Shown here one piece after another: positions 38,245 through 51,446 of a DNA stretch of 64,000 nucleotides. The stretch is from Mya arenaria. Taxonomy: Eukaryota; Mollusca; Bivalvia; Myida; Myidae. The translations under genes were made by a program, and so were the position numbers. The stretch covers positions 4,977,001 to 5,041,000 of the forward strand of contig NC_069135.1 of assembly GCF_026914265.1 (NCBI RefSeq). Direction: 5' to 3'. Under the pieces are notes generated by a model, which saw only the letters and a list, made by a program, of their open reading frames with translations, had not been told where the DNA came from and did not search any database. Positions within the stretch are counted from its first letter, which is position 1. Every line of letters starts with the position of its first letter.

Positions 38245-39325
38245 CGACACAGTGAAGACCCGATGGGCAGCGGTCATCAAACACATTGAAGACTCGATAG
38301 GCAGCAGTCATCAAACACATTGAAGACTCGATGGGCAGCGGTCATCAAACACAGTGAAGACTCGATGGGCAGCGGTCATCAGACACAGTGAAGACTCGAT
38401 GGGCAGCGGTCATCAAACACATTGAAGACTCGATGGGCAGCGGTCATCAAACACATTGAAGACTCGATGGGCAGCGGTCATCAGACACAGTGAAAACTCG
38501 ATGGGCAGCGGTCATCAGACACAGTGAAGACTCGATGGGCAGCGGTCATCAAACACATTGAAGACTCGATGGGCAGCGGTCATCAAACACATTGAAGACT
38601 CGATGGGTAGCGGTCATCAGACACAGTGAAGACTCGATGGGCAGCGGTCATCAAACACATTGAAGACTCGATGGGCAGCGGTCATCAAACACAGTGGGGA
38701 CTCGATGGGCAGCGGTCATCAAACACATGGAAGACTCGATAGGCAGCGGTCATCAAACACATTAAAGACTCGATGGGCAGCGCTCATCGAGCACAATGAA
38801 GACTCGATGGGCAGCGGTCATCAAACACATTGAAGACTCGATGGGCAGCGGTCATCAGACACAGTGAAGACTCGATGGGCAGCAGTCACCAGACACAGTG
38901 AAGACTCGATGGGCAGCGCTTATCAAACACAGTGAAGACTCGATGGGCAGCGATCATCAAACACAGTAAAGACTCGATGGGCAGCGGTTATCAGACACAG
39001 TGAAGACTCGATGGGCAGCGGTCATCAAACACAGTGAAGACTCGATGGGCAGCGGTCAGCAAACAAAGTGAAGACTCGATGGGCAGCGGTCATCAAACAC
39101 AGTGAAGACTTTATGGGCAGCGGTCATCAAACACAGTGAAGACTTGATGGGCAACAGTCTTCAAACAAAGTGAAGACTCGATGGGCAGTATTCATCAAAC
39201 ACAGTAGAGACTCGATGGGCAGCGGTCATCAAACACAGTAAAGACTCGATGGGCAGCAGTCATCAAACCCAGTAATGACTCGATGGGCAGCGGTCATCAA
39301 ACACAGTGAAGACTCGATGTGTGTG
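38245..39325. repeat. 34-bp minisatellite, about 32 copies
   Basis: The unit is GAAGACTCGATGGGCAGCGG followed by TCATCAAACACAGT. Two alternating variants (AAACACATTGAA and AGACACAGTGAA) are mixed through the first half; the second half is more diverged. Degenerate traces, including ACTCGATG and GGCTCGATGGGCAGTGGTC, continue to about 39400. Not open in any long frame. Confidence 0.93.
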
Positions 39326-41349
39326 TATGTGACAGCGGACTCCATGTTTTTGGTCATCAAGAACATTGGGCAAGGCTCGATGGGCAGTGGTCACTTTGTA
39401 TGTGACAGTGGACACCATGTATATGGCCAATAGACGGCGAATTTTTTACGTTCCTACCAGAGATATGTTCACTAATGTCTTACGATGGTTTTGAGATGAT
39501 GTTTTTGGGGGATTTTTTTTAGTGTTTTTTACGTTCCTACCAGCCGGCTGCCAAAGGGCGAGCTCGACTCTACACGGCGAACAGTGAACTACTGCGGCCG
39601 TTAGTGTTTCTTTCCGAGATAAATTCGTAGTATAAGCAGAACTAGTACATTGCATTGGTTATGCTGAAAATCAGTCCCGTCCTGATGGCGCTGTTAGACA
39701 AACAAAATTATCATAAGCAGGCGTGTTTCTTATTCGTTCATGATGGCACTTTGTGAGTACTCTACCCAGTGATAAAAGTAATTGAGCTTTAATTCAATGA
39801 AAGATCTGAATAGTTTGTTCACATTGCTGTTATTCTTTTCTAAAATTCTTAGCATGAAATTGATGTACACACATTCTCTTTGAGCAAACGATAAATTTTA
39901 GGTTAGATCTATAAAGTGTTTAAGGTGTCGGAAGTATGCACAATATTGCAATACATGGCCATTGTTGTCATACGTTCTATTACACAATGTAAACAAAATT
40001 GACCCATGGATTGACGGCCGCGTCCCACTTTGGACGGTCAAGTTGTATTTATAGCCATAACCGTAAACAAACGCCTTGGAGACTTTTGTGACACTAAGGT
40101 CAACAAGTTGGGCGGTGGTAAAGACTATAACTCCATAAATAATTTTAATATTTGTTGACTCCGGGGGTACAATGCGGTGACAAGTGTGGAATCCTTTTAC
40201 TTTAAAGATATTATGTACGACGAGCAAACAATGGAATTGTATTATATTGAAAATTTACAACAGATAAAGCACTGAAATTGAAAGAGTTTATGACGTAAAG
40301 TTGGAAGCTAGGAGATATATAAATAAATGCAAACAAATCACGAGGCAGAAAGGCATTTAGATATATCTCTAAAAATAGATTGGCCTAAAGGCGTATCCGC
40401 CATAAATGTTGAACTTTCAGAAAGCAAAATGTACTATTAAATAACCAATGATTTTATTACATTTTCCACTTACACCGAATCAAAACAACGTATACGTATC
40501 TGGTGAATTTTTCATAGAAACGCCGGTAAACAATTTTATAATTGAATATCGGCTTGATATCATAATTAATATAGTTTATGATATACGTACAATATAGCAC
40601 TAACGTGATTCAATTATTATAGAAGAAAGGCGTGAGCGTGTCATTGTAACTGAATATGCGGTGTGCGTATATACGAATGACCATTGACGTTGGTCAAGCA
40701 GATGACCAATAAAAAAAAGCTTGCGTTAAATTAAGTTTATGGCTCCATAAATAGATTAATGGATAAACGGATATTTTATTCTCGAAAACAGTATTTTGAA
40801 ATAAAATAAATTATTTTTCATCGGAATATTTTGATAATTTTCACTTAAATACAAAACCATTTATAGTTCAACGATTCTTTGCAACTATGCATCGGTTTAT
40901 TTTGTTTATAGATTTAAAATCTAGTTTGCAAAAATAGTATATTGCGATGTACATTATATTGCGTAATATGTGGCTAATTTGCACTGTGTTCATATGTTGG
41001 AGCGAAACAGCTTATAATCGTGTACGGTATGGTAGGCCACGTGTTCAATAACTACTATGAATATGTCTAAAATGTTTCGTTTTCGTATTTAAGGCTATTC
41101 CGGTGGATTCCGATAGATTTTTTTACCTTATATAGATTAAACATTAATTTAAGTTTTGTTTTTTTTTAAATCAGCTAACTTTTTGATATTGCCCTTCGAG
41201 AAATTACTTTGCGCAATCTCGAACTGCGCGCCCTCTCAAACTGGACGCGCTCACAAACTTCTGACTCTGTAACAGAATGAGCCGGCAAATTTTTGTAACG
41301 TATAGATATTGAGCGTGATGAAGAGGTGTTTGTGAATTTGTTTTTAAGA
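39326..41349. other. Intergenic DNA, no gene seen
   Basis: A diverged array edge is followed by AT-rich sequence. The phrase TTTTTTACGTTCCTACCAG is duplicated at about 39443 and 39525. Confidence 0.5.
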
Positions 41350-41350
41350 T

Positions 41351-41375
41351 GACCCCCCCCCCCCCCCAGCCCCCG
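41351..41375. repeat. Poly-C tract
   Basis: A run of about 15 C interrupted by AG and then more C. Simple low-complexity sequence and a likely place for sequencing-length error. Confidence 0.9.
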
Positions 41376-43140
41376 ATTGTAATTCAGCCTCCCCCGCAAC
41401 ATCATTTCAGTTGTGTATACCTCACAGTAGCTATTCAGTCATTGTTATGTCCTTTAGTGCGTAGGTTCAGCCGCCCCCGGCACACATGTACGGTACCGTG
41501 CTGAAAAAACAACACATTAAGATCTATTTCATATCATAATAAGTTTATGCCACTTCTTAAAAGAGAGTGCATTCTAACCGTAGATAATTCGCTCTTTCTT
41601 TGTATTTGGTCTTTATATAGGACTTGCCTTGGTCTTGACCTTTGGTTGGACGAGGTCTTATACGCGGTATAATATTTATTTAAGAGATTCTTTGCAAAAT
41701 ATTTCAAAAATTTCTTCCCACTAAAACTATTTCAAGCCAGCCGTTGAAGGGATACCGGTCAGGCTATCGAAACATAAGTGCACCTTGCATGTCAGGGCAT
41801 GGCGGTACGCTTTCAAGATAGCGGGCGGTTCTGTGTTTACAAAAGAGATTGTATGAAAGAATTTTGCAATCTTTTATTTATATTAACAAACACGAAAATA
41901 CAGGCTACAATAAATGAAATAGTTGCGGTTGATCAATTGCTTTTGGCCCGGTCAGTTATTTATACATACTAACCACTAAAATTACCATGAGGCGTTTGTC
42001 AGTGCTGACCAGTGGTCAAACAAGGGTTTGTCACATTCTTGCGGCTGTAACTGTGAACTTTCTGCGACACCGTTGACACTCATTCGTCATAAATGTTATT
42101 CAAGCCACGTCAAAAAGGAATGTATTAATTGTATAATACATATTGTGTATCGAGCCGTCTGACATTTCACAGATTCGTCGGCATGGAAATGCCAATACAA
42201 TTCGCACTAATTGATATGTGTAACATTATAATAGTAGTACTTATTAACTCATGTAATCGTTAAACTCCATACAAACGTTGATGTAAGAAAGTCATGCGTG
42301 TTAAATACATACGTATAAGTCATGAAATGGGGCATGATAATGCATATGATATGATATTTCAGAACTTGAAGACCACGTTTCGTTAATGTCCCAGTTATGT
42401 TACTAGTATTAAGATTTTGGTGCATGTACCGTATAGGTCATAAACTGGGGCATGATAATATATATTTAAACACCCACATGTATTTCTACCCTTCACAGTA
42501 GTGTAATTAGATGCACAAAACAGACAGAAAGGTGAATAAGGCGTAGAAATATGTGACATCAACACATATTTGTATTTGATAATAGAAAACCCCCACTAAA
42601 AATCACAGTAAAGCGTTTCTACTCTTCCATAGATTCCATGTATCGGCATACTAGTATATGTACGATATCTTTACATGTAGTGAAGCAATGTTTCTTCAAG
42701 TAAAGAACGGAATATAATATAGTTCATTGGCCGTAAACATATAGGTAATATTCCATCAACATAAGTATATATACATGTATATTGCGTTTTTCCCCAAACG
42801 AGGGATGTTTTATTCTGCGGGTGATTTGACTTGGGGACCATTTGACTGTATGTTCCTGCCTGTGCTTGTTGTCGATGAAAATGATCTTCCGGTTCATGCG
42901 AACTGTTTATATAACCCCGTTGTGGCAACAGTCTAGTAGTATACACCCATGGCACAAACTGGTATTGTTTGGTGGCTTCACAAAGCTGGAGTAAACGTGC
43001 CAGACATGCTTGTTTGTAGCGTTTGCGTCACTCTGTCATTGTATAGAAACCGCCAGAATGTGTCCCAGTAACCAAATTGAGGTCGTGATCAATCCATAGT
43101 GCAGCCAATAGGTGCGGGTAGACCAACTTAAAGACATAAA
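41376..43140. other. Intergenic DNA, no gene seen
   Basis: A phrase CATAA(A)NTGGGGCATGATAAT occurs twice (about 42320 and 42430), each preceded by CGTATA-type sequence, so a segment of roughly 110 bp is duplicated in diverged form. No gene is recognised. Confidence 0.45.
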
Positions 43141-43386
43141 CAGTCCGGTTAGCGCAGTAGTTTTTACATTTGCTTCTCAGCAAACGTCCCGGGTTCGATT
43201 CCTGGCCTCGGTGCACCAATCCGGTCCAGAGGGCTTTCTTCGAGTAATCCGGTTTCCCCCTCATCACAAGACCATAGTCTTGTGCAACCGTGATCGTGCC
43301 AACGGGAGTAATTCAGTATAAGTTATCACAACTGTCTTCACAATCGTTGTAAAATATATAATGTTTAAACAAATTATAAACAAACC
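43141..43386 (+). mobile_element. tRNA-derived SINE, near full length
   Basis: A box TTAGCGCAGTAG (43149-43160) and B box GGTTCGATTCC (43192-43202) have the spacing of a tRNA-type Pol III promoter. They are followed by a non-tRNA body with TAATCCGGTTTCCCCCTCAT and AAGACCATAGTCTTGTGCAA, and an AT-rich tail ending near TTTAAACAAATTATAAA. The body motif recurs in degraded form at about 63570-63630, which supports a dispersed family. It may belong to one of the SINE superfamilies described in molluscs; I cannot assign it from memory. Confidence 0.75.
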
Positions 43387-43760
43387 CAGTAACCAAACAC
43401 CACACCGACAGCATTGGCTTCAGGTTCGGAACCGTAGCGGGTTCAAACCCCGGCCGGGTCGAACCGAAAACCGAAACAATATGGCATCAGTATTCCCATT
43501 TTAAAAAAGTTGGAATACTCAGTACTAGTTAAATTCATTTAAGTTGTATGTACATGTACGCTAAATAACAAAGAAGTTTGTTTGCTAAGAGCTAGCGTAT
43601 CGCACTCGGATCACTTGTATCTCACTGTCTTTTATTTGAATTGACTGGGAATTGCAATAACTTCTAGCTCATGTGTAAAATGGCATTAAACTCAGTTTAA
43701 GTCGTGATGGCGCCATGGCGGGGTCAAGCCATATTCTTGATAATGTCAAATAAACAAACA
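43387..43760 (+). mobile_element. Second SINE-like block, degenerate
   Basis: A B-box-like GGGTTCAAACCCC (43435-43447) sits downstream of AGCATTGGCTTCAGG. The block ends in a simple tail AATAAACAAACAAAC near 43747-43761 after CGTGATGGCGCCATGGCGGG. An A box is not clear. It looks like one or two old tRNA-derived insertions lying directly after the previous SINE. Confidence 0.35.
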
Positions 43761-46346
43761 AACCAGTAACCAAATAAGTGCAGGTGAACGACGAGATAAT
43801 GATATGAAAATTACCGAAATCCGAGTGAACGAGTAAGTCTGTCCATTGTTCAGCATCTGACCATCCATCCAGCCCTTCTGTCATGGTCACAGATGTATAA
43901 TGAGATTACTACTACATTTGTGATCATACCGATACCATTACATCGATATTAATTATACGGAGGTTTTCTCAAGGTTTGCCATGATCCTCATCAAAGTAGG
44001 CCCGTTTCAGAGCGAGACCCACTGACATGTTCAAGGTCAAAGTTTACTGGTCTAAGCTGTACTTAGTTATTAGAAATTGTTTGGCCAATCCATTGTCGAA
44101 TGCGTCATTTTTTTCATCAAATTAATTTGTTTAAATATTAAAATATATGTTTGACATTAAATATATGTACTAACAACGTACAGTTGAATAGTAAACCAAT
44201 TGCTTTGATGGAAATATCCCAACTATACACTCTTTAAAGCGATCTGATGCCAAACAAATAGTGAAAATGTATCATCAAAAGTCAACTCCTGGTATAGCTT
44301 GTATAGCTGGCTGAAAATGGGGCTATATGGTGTTCATAGGTGTTTTCTTTTTCATGTCCTCATAACAAATGAGGAATAAACTAAAGACGCTTTGTGAGTT
44401 CGACGCCTGGTGGACCTGGTGCATCCATTTTATCATGGACAGATAGGAGAAGTGGGTAACTGGGTCAAACAGGCGCTGCTTGAGCAAGATTACGTAACCA
44501 CTACGTTGACATAAGCTGCCCTAATCGTAGTTAATACAACAGTTTGTATTCAGTCTAGATGTTTGCCTTGTATGATATTGTTGTGATGTTTGTTTCAGTA
44601 ATTTAATTCAAATGGCCTGCATGCGTAATGAACAGAAATACAGCCGCGAGTTTTGTTAGAATGTGGTCTAAAGTCCTCTTTTATTTGACTTTCTGCCGCT
44701 GTTCACACGGACTGATCACTAATAATTCACCGAATGCAAACACACGAAACATGGGGCCGAACTACTGGGCGGAAGAATCCTGGTGGCCTAACAGTTCCCA
44801 CTTGACCAACACACGCTAGCAATGACCATGATGGATTTATTTAAATATTCGTTCAATAATGTGGTAGAAAATATGGGCTTTATCTACATTTAGCGGATGT
44901 AAAAAGTGGCCACATTTCGTGCTGGACTCGAACCGTCAGCGGAGGCTTTGTTCCATTGTGTTCAGATGTCAACAAGTTGAGTCAAACCACAGGTCGATAC
45001 TAACAAGAAAGTACACAAACATGACAAAGCTTTGTTGAAATGTTCAGTTGAAACATAACATAGGCAAGAGTTCATTTTGTTCAACTCATGGCCTTCATTT
45101 ACTGTTAACGGTCAGTGATATGTAAATAGACACAACACCATCGGTCTGACCGATCATCATAACGACGCATCTAATTACCCGCGGCCTTTTCTTGATTTTG
45201 TCCAATAGTTGGAGCATACGCTTTACAAGTACGTAATCTAGACCACGTAGCGAATCCAAAATTACGCTCTGTACTTTAAATATCGTAGATGGTTTGAAGT
45301 GTTTTATAGCCCAAGAATGCAAATACTTCATATCAACATAAGCGGTGCACAGTTGCACATGTCGATTGAATTATTCCCGTATCTACACCGACCTACAGTA
45401 CAGCCCTGTAATATTGAATCAACCCGCATTAGTTATATCAATCCTGGATAAGCATTTGTAAAAGAATTGTAATATCAGGATTTATGTGTCTCGTCTGCAA
45501 AGTCAACTTGGTATCAAGATGCAAATTTGGCGGGAAACTGGTTACGATAATGAAAAAAATCCTCCAGCAGTTCCACAAAACATAATTATTTAAAGTTAAA
45601 AGGCAATTGTACACTATATTGTTAGGTCGGTGTTGGATTAGCGTGGATTATTTTGGCTAATCAGTATAATCCAGCGCTTTCAAGTTACTGCCACGTTTTC
45701 GCTTCCTTTCTAAAGAAGGAAAAGTCGTGGTAAAGACCGAAAAGGAAACGGCGATCATAATGCACTCTACCACACATCGCGTTGGGCCAAAAGGAACTCC
45801 TATTGTATCCTTCATTTTAACAGATTGCTATTACAATGCAAAATCGTGATACGAATATATCTGAAATTGTAAATGCGATTGAAAAGTAATCTTTCTAACA
45901 CAAAACCGTCATAACATGATCTTATCATTGCAAACCGGACAGATCACTTCAACATATGACGCAAATCAGCTGCAATTACAAACTATTTTAGATTTTATAT
46001 ACAAAATTTCATATAACAGTATCAAGTGTACATGAGACTCTTAAGTTACAGGATACACGATTTGAAAGTTAGGGATGGTGTCCTTGTTTTTAGTTTATCC
46101 ATTTTATTCAATTATGTATAATTGTATCTCAATGTGTTTTAATATATATCATATTATCAGAATACTCAATTACACAAAATTTTAATGCGTCTAATGGAAT
46201 GTGCGCGGGGGCGAATATATCAGGTCATTCAAATTCAATCCAATCATGTTTTTCATCTGATATTGACTAATTGAAAAACAATCATGACTTTTGCTTTGTG
46301 CTACATGTCATAACATATTGCTAAATATACAATCAAAAGGTTGAAT
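43761..46346. other. Intergenic DNA with a possible minus-strand SINE remnant
   Basis: On the minus strand near 44915-44940 a GGTTCGAGTCC B-box-like motif is present, without a clear A box. No protein-coding signal was recognised; the 45095-45358 minus frame is unassigned. Confidence 0.4.
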
Positions 46347-46840
46347 ATGTGGGCTTCCACGCGACATCTGCTGTTGTTCTCTCTACTGGTAGGTATCGAT
46401 CTCTCCATTCAATCAGAGTTAATTGTCCCGCCAAAAGACATTCTAATTTTGATTAGAGGATAGATCTATACAAAATTACGATGTATTTCTCTTTTCCCAT
46501 TGAAACATTTCAATGCATTAGATGAAACGGTGCATCGAGAATGGGAAGTAATTTTAATTTAACGTAAATTCAATATTATTGCATAATTATTTAATATACA
46601 TGGTCTAAAATAAGGCGGGGGTAATAACCGTTATAAGCAGTGGTAGGCGGGGACGGAGTGAGGGCGCAAGATGTGAGCAAGGTTACTATGACCAACACTT
46701 TGCTTTACTGCCCGGAATCATTTTGTCATATGGGTATCTAAATTGTTACTTGTCTACACGTGGTACCTTATTAAATCAGTTTATTCGCATATTACACGTG
46801 CTACATTTTGCAGGGGAGAGTATGCTAATCGGTTTGAAAG
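46347..46840 (+). CDS. Candidate 5' exons of a secreted-protein gene (speculative)
   Basis: An ATG at 46347 opens a short hydrophobic peptide, MWASTRHLLLFSLLV, ending at a donor (G|gtatcg after 46392) in phase 1. At 46814-46840 a 27-bp segment has a good acceptor (TACATTTTGCAG) and donor (AAAG|GTAGGT); read in phase 1 it gives GESMLIGLK and again ends in phase 1. The layout resembles the chitin-binding gene at 57.8 kb, where a 61-bp signal exon is followed by a 24-bp phase 1-1 exon. I could not find a convincing third exon, so this may be chance or a decayed gene start. Confidence 0.22.
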
Positions 46841-49800
46841 GTAGGTTATTTCCGGCGCAGCCAACATGCCACAGAGCCTCCAGCTACTCACCCGCCCACA
46901 GCCGTATTTACATAGATCGCCCGCGAAATGATTTGTAAATATAATATAATGTTAGATGACAAGGTAAATATTTGTACAAGTGATTTTCATTCTTTAAGTA
47001 AAAATAAAAAAGTACACTCTTAGCATAATGGATCATTGATCATCTACGTTTGCTTTCTAAATTTATATTTTTTGAATGGCCAAATCTAGAACGTATTGGT
47101 CACATCAAGTAATAAATATCCAATTATCAGACAAACAAATCAAAATTACAATTGAATTAACAAGGGTAGGATTGGGAAATTTACAAAACGATTGATTGGG
47201 AAACAACACATTTAATAAAAGCTTCGATGTTATGAGAGAACTTGTTCAAAATCGAATATCGAAGAGATGACACTACAACAAGTACCATCGAAGGGCGAAT
47301 GGTCATCAACAACATGTACAATGACAAGCTATTTTTGCGTAAATGCCCTCTTTCAACCACCATCCCACATGAAAAAAATCCAACGCCCTTATACCTACAA
47401 CACGTTCCGGGCCCTTTTAATGCTTGGTCAGTTTGTTAAAGTAAAAATCTTGAACAAACCTGATAGGGCTTCGGTATACATGTTTTGGATTATGTTCCGT
47501 TTAAGTGCTGACGGCTGGGTGTTATGTTTTTATAGAGAAAACATGGTCTATATCATAACCAGATCAAGTAAGATTGTATAATGGAGGCGATGATAACCAA
47601 ATGATGATTTTGCACACTGGGTGCAAGTGCCAGCGATGATCGGTGTTAGTCTGCATCCCAGTGGTTTATCAGCAAAGAAGCAGCACCCTCACCGCGCATT
47701 CCGGCGATTCCAGAGGCGCCCTGTCAGCTCCTGGTGTATAGATGCCAGCATAGATGACGTGTGTCACCCAAGAACGCCAAATAAACACCCACCGAGTGCA
47801 AAACTGCTCCCTAATTGCCGTAAATTGCGCGTTAATCAAAGGCTAGTTTTCGCAGCGTGACGTCAACGTACCCAGCTGGTTTGACTACGTATGGTGAACA
47901 TTTGATCTGGACATCTCGACTCTTTGTGTTGGTTATAAAGACCACATGTGTCCACGTAATGCTCTAAATTTAACTATGGTTAAGACTAAGATTTGAAAAT
48001 ATGTTCAACGCCGTTCTTGATTTGTGTGTCTCCATACACAACCAGCGATTATCTGGCGAGTGTTACCTGAGAGCTGGATTTGGTGTCAGACGGCGCGTGG
48101 GATGGTGGCGAATGACGACAGTTTTACGACATGTGGTAACATCTGGCACCGGGGACAGGGGAGGCTCGATTTGCATGTACATGCTGGAATTAGTTAACAA
48201 TCACTTGGAAAGCTTATTGCACACTATAGGGTATCTAGAAGAGTAACACGTTCGTAATCATAATCAAATTCTATGATATGTCAATTTCTAATGGCATTAC
48301 TCTTAATCAATTCCATAGACAGTATTCTCAGTCTATAACTATAATATAATACTGACAGATTAACATTTCAAGAGACCTTCACTCTTGCAAAAATGTTACA
48401 ATCCGAACACAGCTTTACGGCGGCGTTGAAGCCGCGAATGAGATTAGAAATGCAAACCTAGATTGTCCCCCAATTAACAACCAATAATCTTGCGAAAGAT
48501 TAATGGCAAAATGGAGGAAGAAGTGTTTTGAAAAAGGCATCAAACATTTATAAAACGGGATAAGTGGAAATGACAGGGTGGCAGAAATGGGTTTTGACAA
48601 GTTACAATGAATGAAATTTTTCGGCGGACGGCATGACTTTTGGGGAAACTGGGTCTCTGATAACGAAGTTGGGACCAAAATTAGAAAATCATGATAAATG
48701 AGATGTAAATACAGCAGTTTATCTTAGCTTTGACCTCTCAAGTTGAGTGCAGATGAGTTCTTTTAGCATGGTGAAATATAGGGAACACCTTTCGATAAAT
48801 CTTCGTTCAGCTGTATGTGGGTTATCGTCGCAAGTTTGATTTTGACGGTGAATATCGACGGTCGACGATGTGAACGAGAACGCTTTAAGTAGTTATTGCA
48901 CTATACACGTGCATCTCGAGTTCACTCGATCAAATGTCGGGCTTAAAAACATTGATCTAAATGATGCAAATCTTAGGTGGAAAATATTTCTAACTTGAAG
49001 TATTGTAGCCTGAAAAAATTATAAAATTATTAAAATCAAATGGTCTAGTCGAAGATAATGGAGGCGTTCTTCAGCTTTTTAATACCTTTACGAGCTATGT
49101 CTACATTTAAAAAAAAATCCAAACGGTAGCAGACCGCGTCTTAATCGAATTTATACAAGGTACTGTTATATAACATGGATCATCTCATGTTATGTTGTAG
49201 CTGTTTAAAGTGTATAAACCAGTTATGGTTATCTTTGGCCTCCAGATGACCACTTTGGCTATATTTATATACACCATATAATATAGCCGGTTTATTTGAC
49301 GTACTTTCATTCATGCGAAATCCAATATTTCTCACGCTATCAAAGTATATGGCCCGCGGCAATGTCATAGTATACAGCGATAAACACGCAGGCAATGAAT
49401 GATCCATTATACAACAGATAAGGCGTTATATTTTGAAATAAAGTCATAACCTTTACAACGAATATTAAACTTATAACATGTGCCACAGACGTACGGTTTA
49501 TATGCGTTTCAAACTTTCTAATACTGCAGTATTGGCCATAGTAACTGCGCAGAAGAGGTAGCTATGGTAAACATCGGTCAAATGGTCAAACATTCTGTTA
49601 TATAACCGATGGCCATTATTGACATTTTCTTCGCGCTAGGCGTGGTTTCGCATCCACTGGCCCGTTTCTATGACAGATACAGCCGGTACATAAAAAACAG
49701 CAGCGAACTTTATAAATTAAAAATTAAATTAGCTCCATATTCCTTTTTTCTAATCTGTAGTTTTCAATGTAATAACTCTCCTGTTCTTTTGAACAAACAC

Positions 49801-49990
49801 ATTCTCAGTTGGTGTTTTGAATCATGATCAGTTCGATATCGCAATATGCGAGTTAGAAGATGTTGCTGGCCTGTTTGTCGTACACTACGTAGTGAACTTA
49901 ATTAATAGTTGTAGTCGAAATAGCTCATAGAGCTTATGTTTCTTATTAGGATATATCCAACTTTTAATAAAGATTCATGTGTATCTACTC
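46841..49990. other. Intergenic DNA, no certain gene
   Basis: Several mid-length frames (47267-47581 plus; 47621-47860 plus; 48001-48246 plus; 48415-48678 minus) lie here. None shows a domain I know or a pair of good splice sites. Confidence 0.45.
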
Positions 49991-49999
49991 TTGATCTTC

Positions 50000-51446
50000 A
50001 ACGACACAAGCTTGATACATAGGCATTACCGCCTACATCATCATAATCCGATGATGATACAACATAAATAACAAGCATGAAATATATTTTAAAATTTTTA
50101 ATTCTTCGTTTTTAAACATTTTCCACATATCATTTATGTTTCCATATAAAAATAATTTATATACAATCATCAAGGCAGAGTTAACAATAGAAATAAGTTA
50201 GCTAAGCATGTACAGCAAAGCTTAAAAATTATAACACTGTGTTTCAATAACTTCATATGGCCAACTTTATATTGCTCTGGATTTAAGAGCAAGTTTCATG
50301 AAAATTTGAACACAAACTCAAAATGCAAATTGAAGGAATCTTTAGTGAGGGGTTGTTACAGAAACACAGTCTTATAATTTTAACAAATAATAAATTAAAT
50401 AAATAATGATAATTTATTTACAAATGAACTTGATGGAGTTACACAAACTTTCAAAGTGCATTCCAATTCACATCTTGCAAGTTAAGATTTTCTTAATACA
50501 AACTTATTAGTAAAATATGACAGTATATTGACAATATGCTTTCCATTTCTAGTTCAAGTAATGAAGGTTCATAAATTTTTAATAAAAAGACAAATATTTC
50601 CATGAAGAATCTTGTGCATGGAAAAAATGTCAAAAATAAATAATTTATGTTACCAGATATGAAAGTGTAACATGATCATATTACTTTTTACAATTGTATT
50701 TAGTTGGAAGAATTGTCAATGTCTTGTGTTTCGATGTTAATTATACAGTAAAACTGTTAAATGAAAGTACAAAATAGTACAATAAAACATTGCAACGCTT
50801 TTAAGACATAAAAACACTTACTACATAAATACACTGACATAAAACATTTATGAGCAAAACAGTAAAGATTTGGCAGGGATTTCGGCTTCTATGTTTTACA
50901 TTAAAATTTAATGACTGATAAAGCACCTTTGTCTCAATTAAAGATGTTTTGGAATGATAATCACTATTCTTGTAGTAAATACTTGATGGAAAGTTTGTGT
51001 GAACTCATACAATCTTTGCATTGAAATGGCTCCTTGGACTTGTCATTGGAAAAATGACTCTGTCACAGGACAATAACATAAAATGACAGATGACCAAAAC
51101 TTTCATACAGGTGAACACAACTAATAGCTAAATCATTCAATCCTGGTCGACACGAAGTGTGGACTCCCAATTATGCAAATAAATACTCATTTACCCATTC
51201 AGTCTATTCATTTATCTAACATGTTCAAATTTCATGCACAGTTCTGCTTCGCAGATGAATACTAAAACACCCTTCCAGTGAGGCTCTGCTTGGCAGATAA
51301 GACCCTGTATTCACATGTTCACCATAATGTAGTGACGGTCGGACTTGGCCGAAAATGCAATTCTGATCCCTGAGTTTGGCAGTGAATATGCTTGATTGCA
51401 CAGTTTACTTTGGAATTACTATTTGTTCATGTAAAATCCACCTTCA
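50000..51446 (-). other. Probable 3' untranslated region and downstream flank of the PIM kinase gene
   Basis: AT-rich sequence with no tandem repeats and no open frames directly follows the kinase stop codon on the minus strand. On that strand an AU-rich cluster with the nonamer TTATTTATT lies at 50398-50406, and AATAAA-type signals occur nearby (about 50413). A further TATTTATTT lies near 51175-51184. Vertebrate PIM mRNAs are known to be unstable through such elements; applying that here is an inference, since the poly(A) site is not established. Confidence 0.45.

Noticed and set aside
38245-39325. CRISPR-like array
   Set aside because: Units are contiguous with no unique spacers, and the context is eukaryotic; it is a minisatellite. 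The same applies to the other arrays.
43141-43215. Functional tRNA gene
   Set aside because: Only the internal promoter boxes fit; the cloverleaf stems do not close and a SINE body follows.
45095-45358. 87-residue minus-strand frame with protein-like composition
   Set aside because: No domain recognised, no splice support, and length is within chance for this much sequence.
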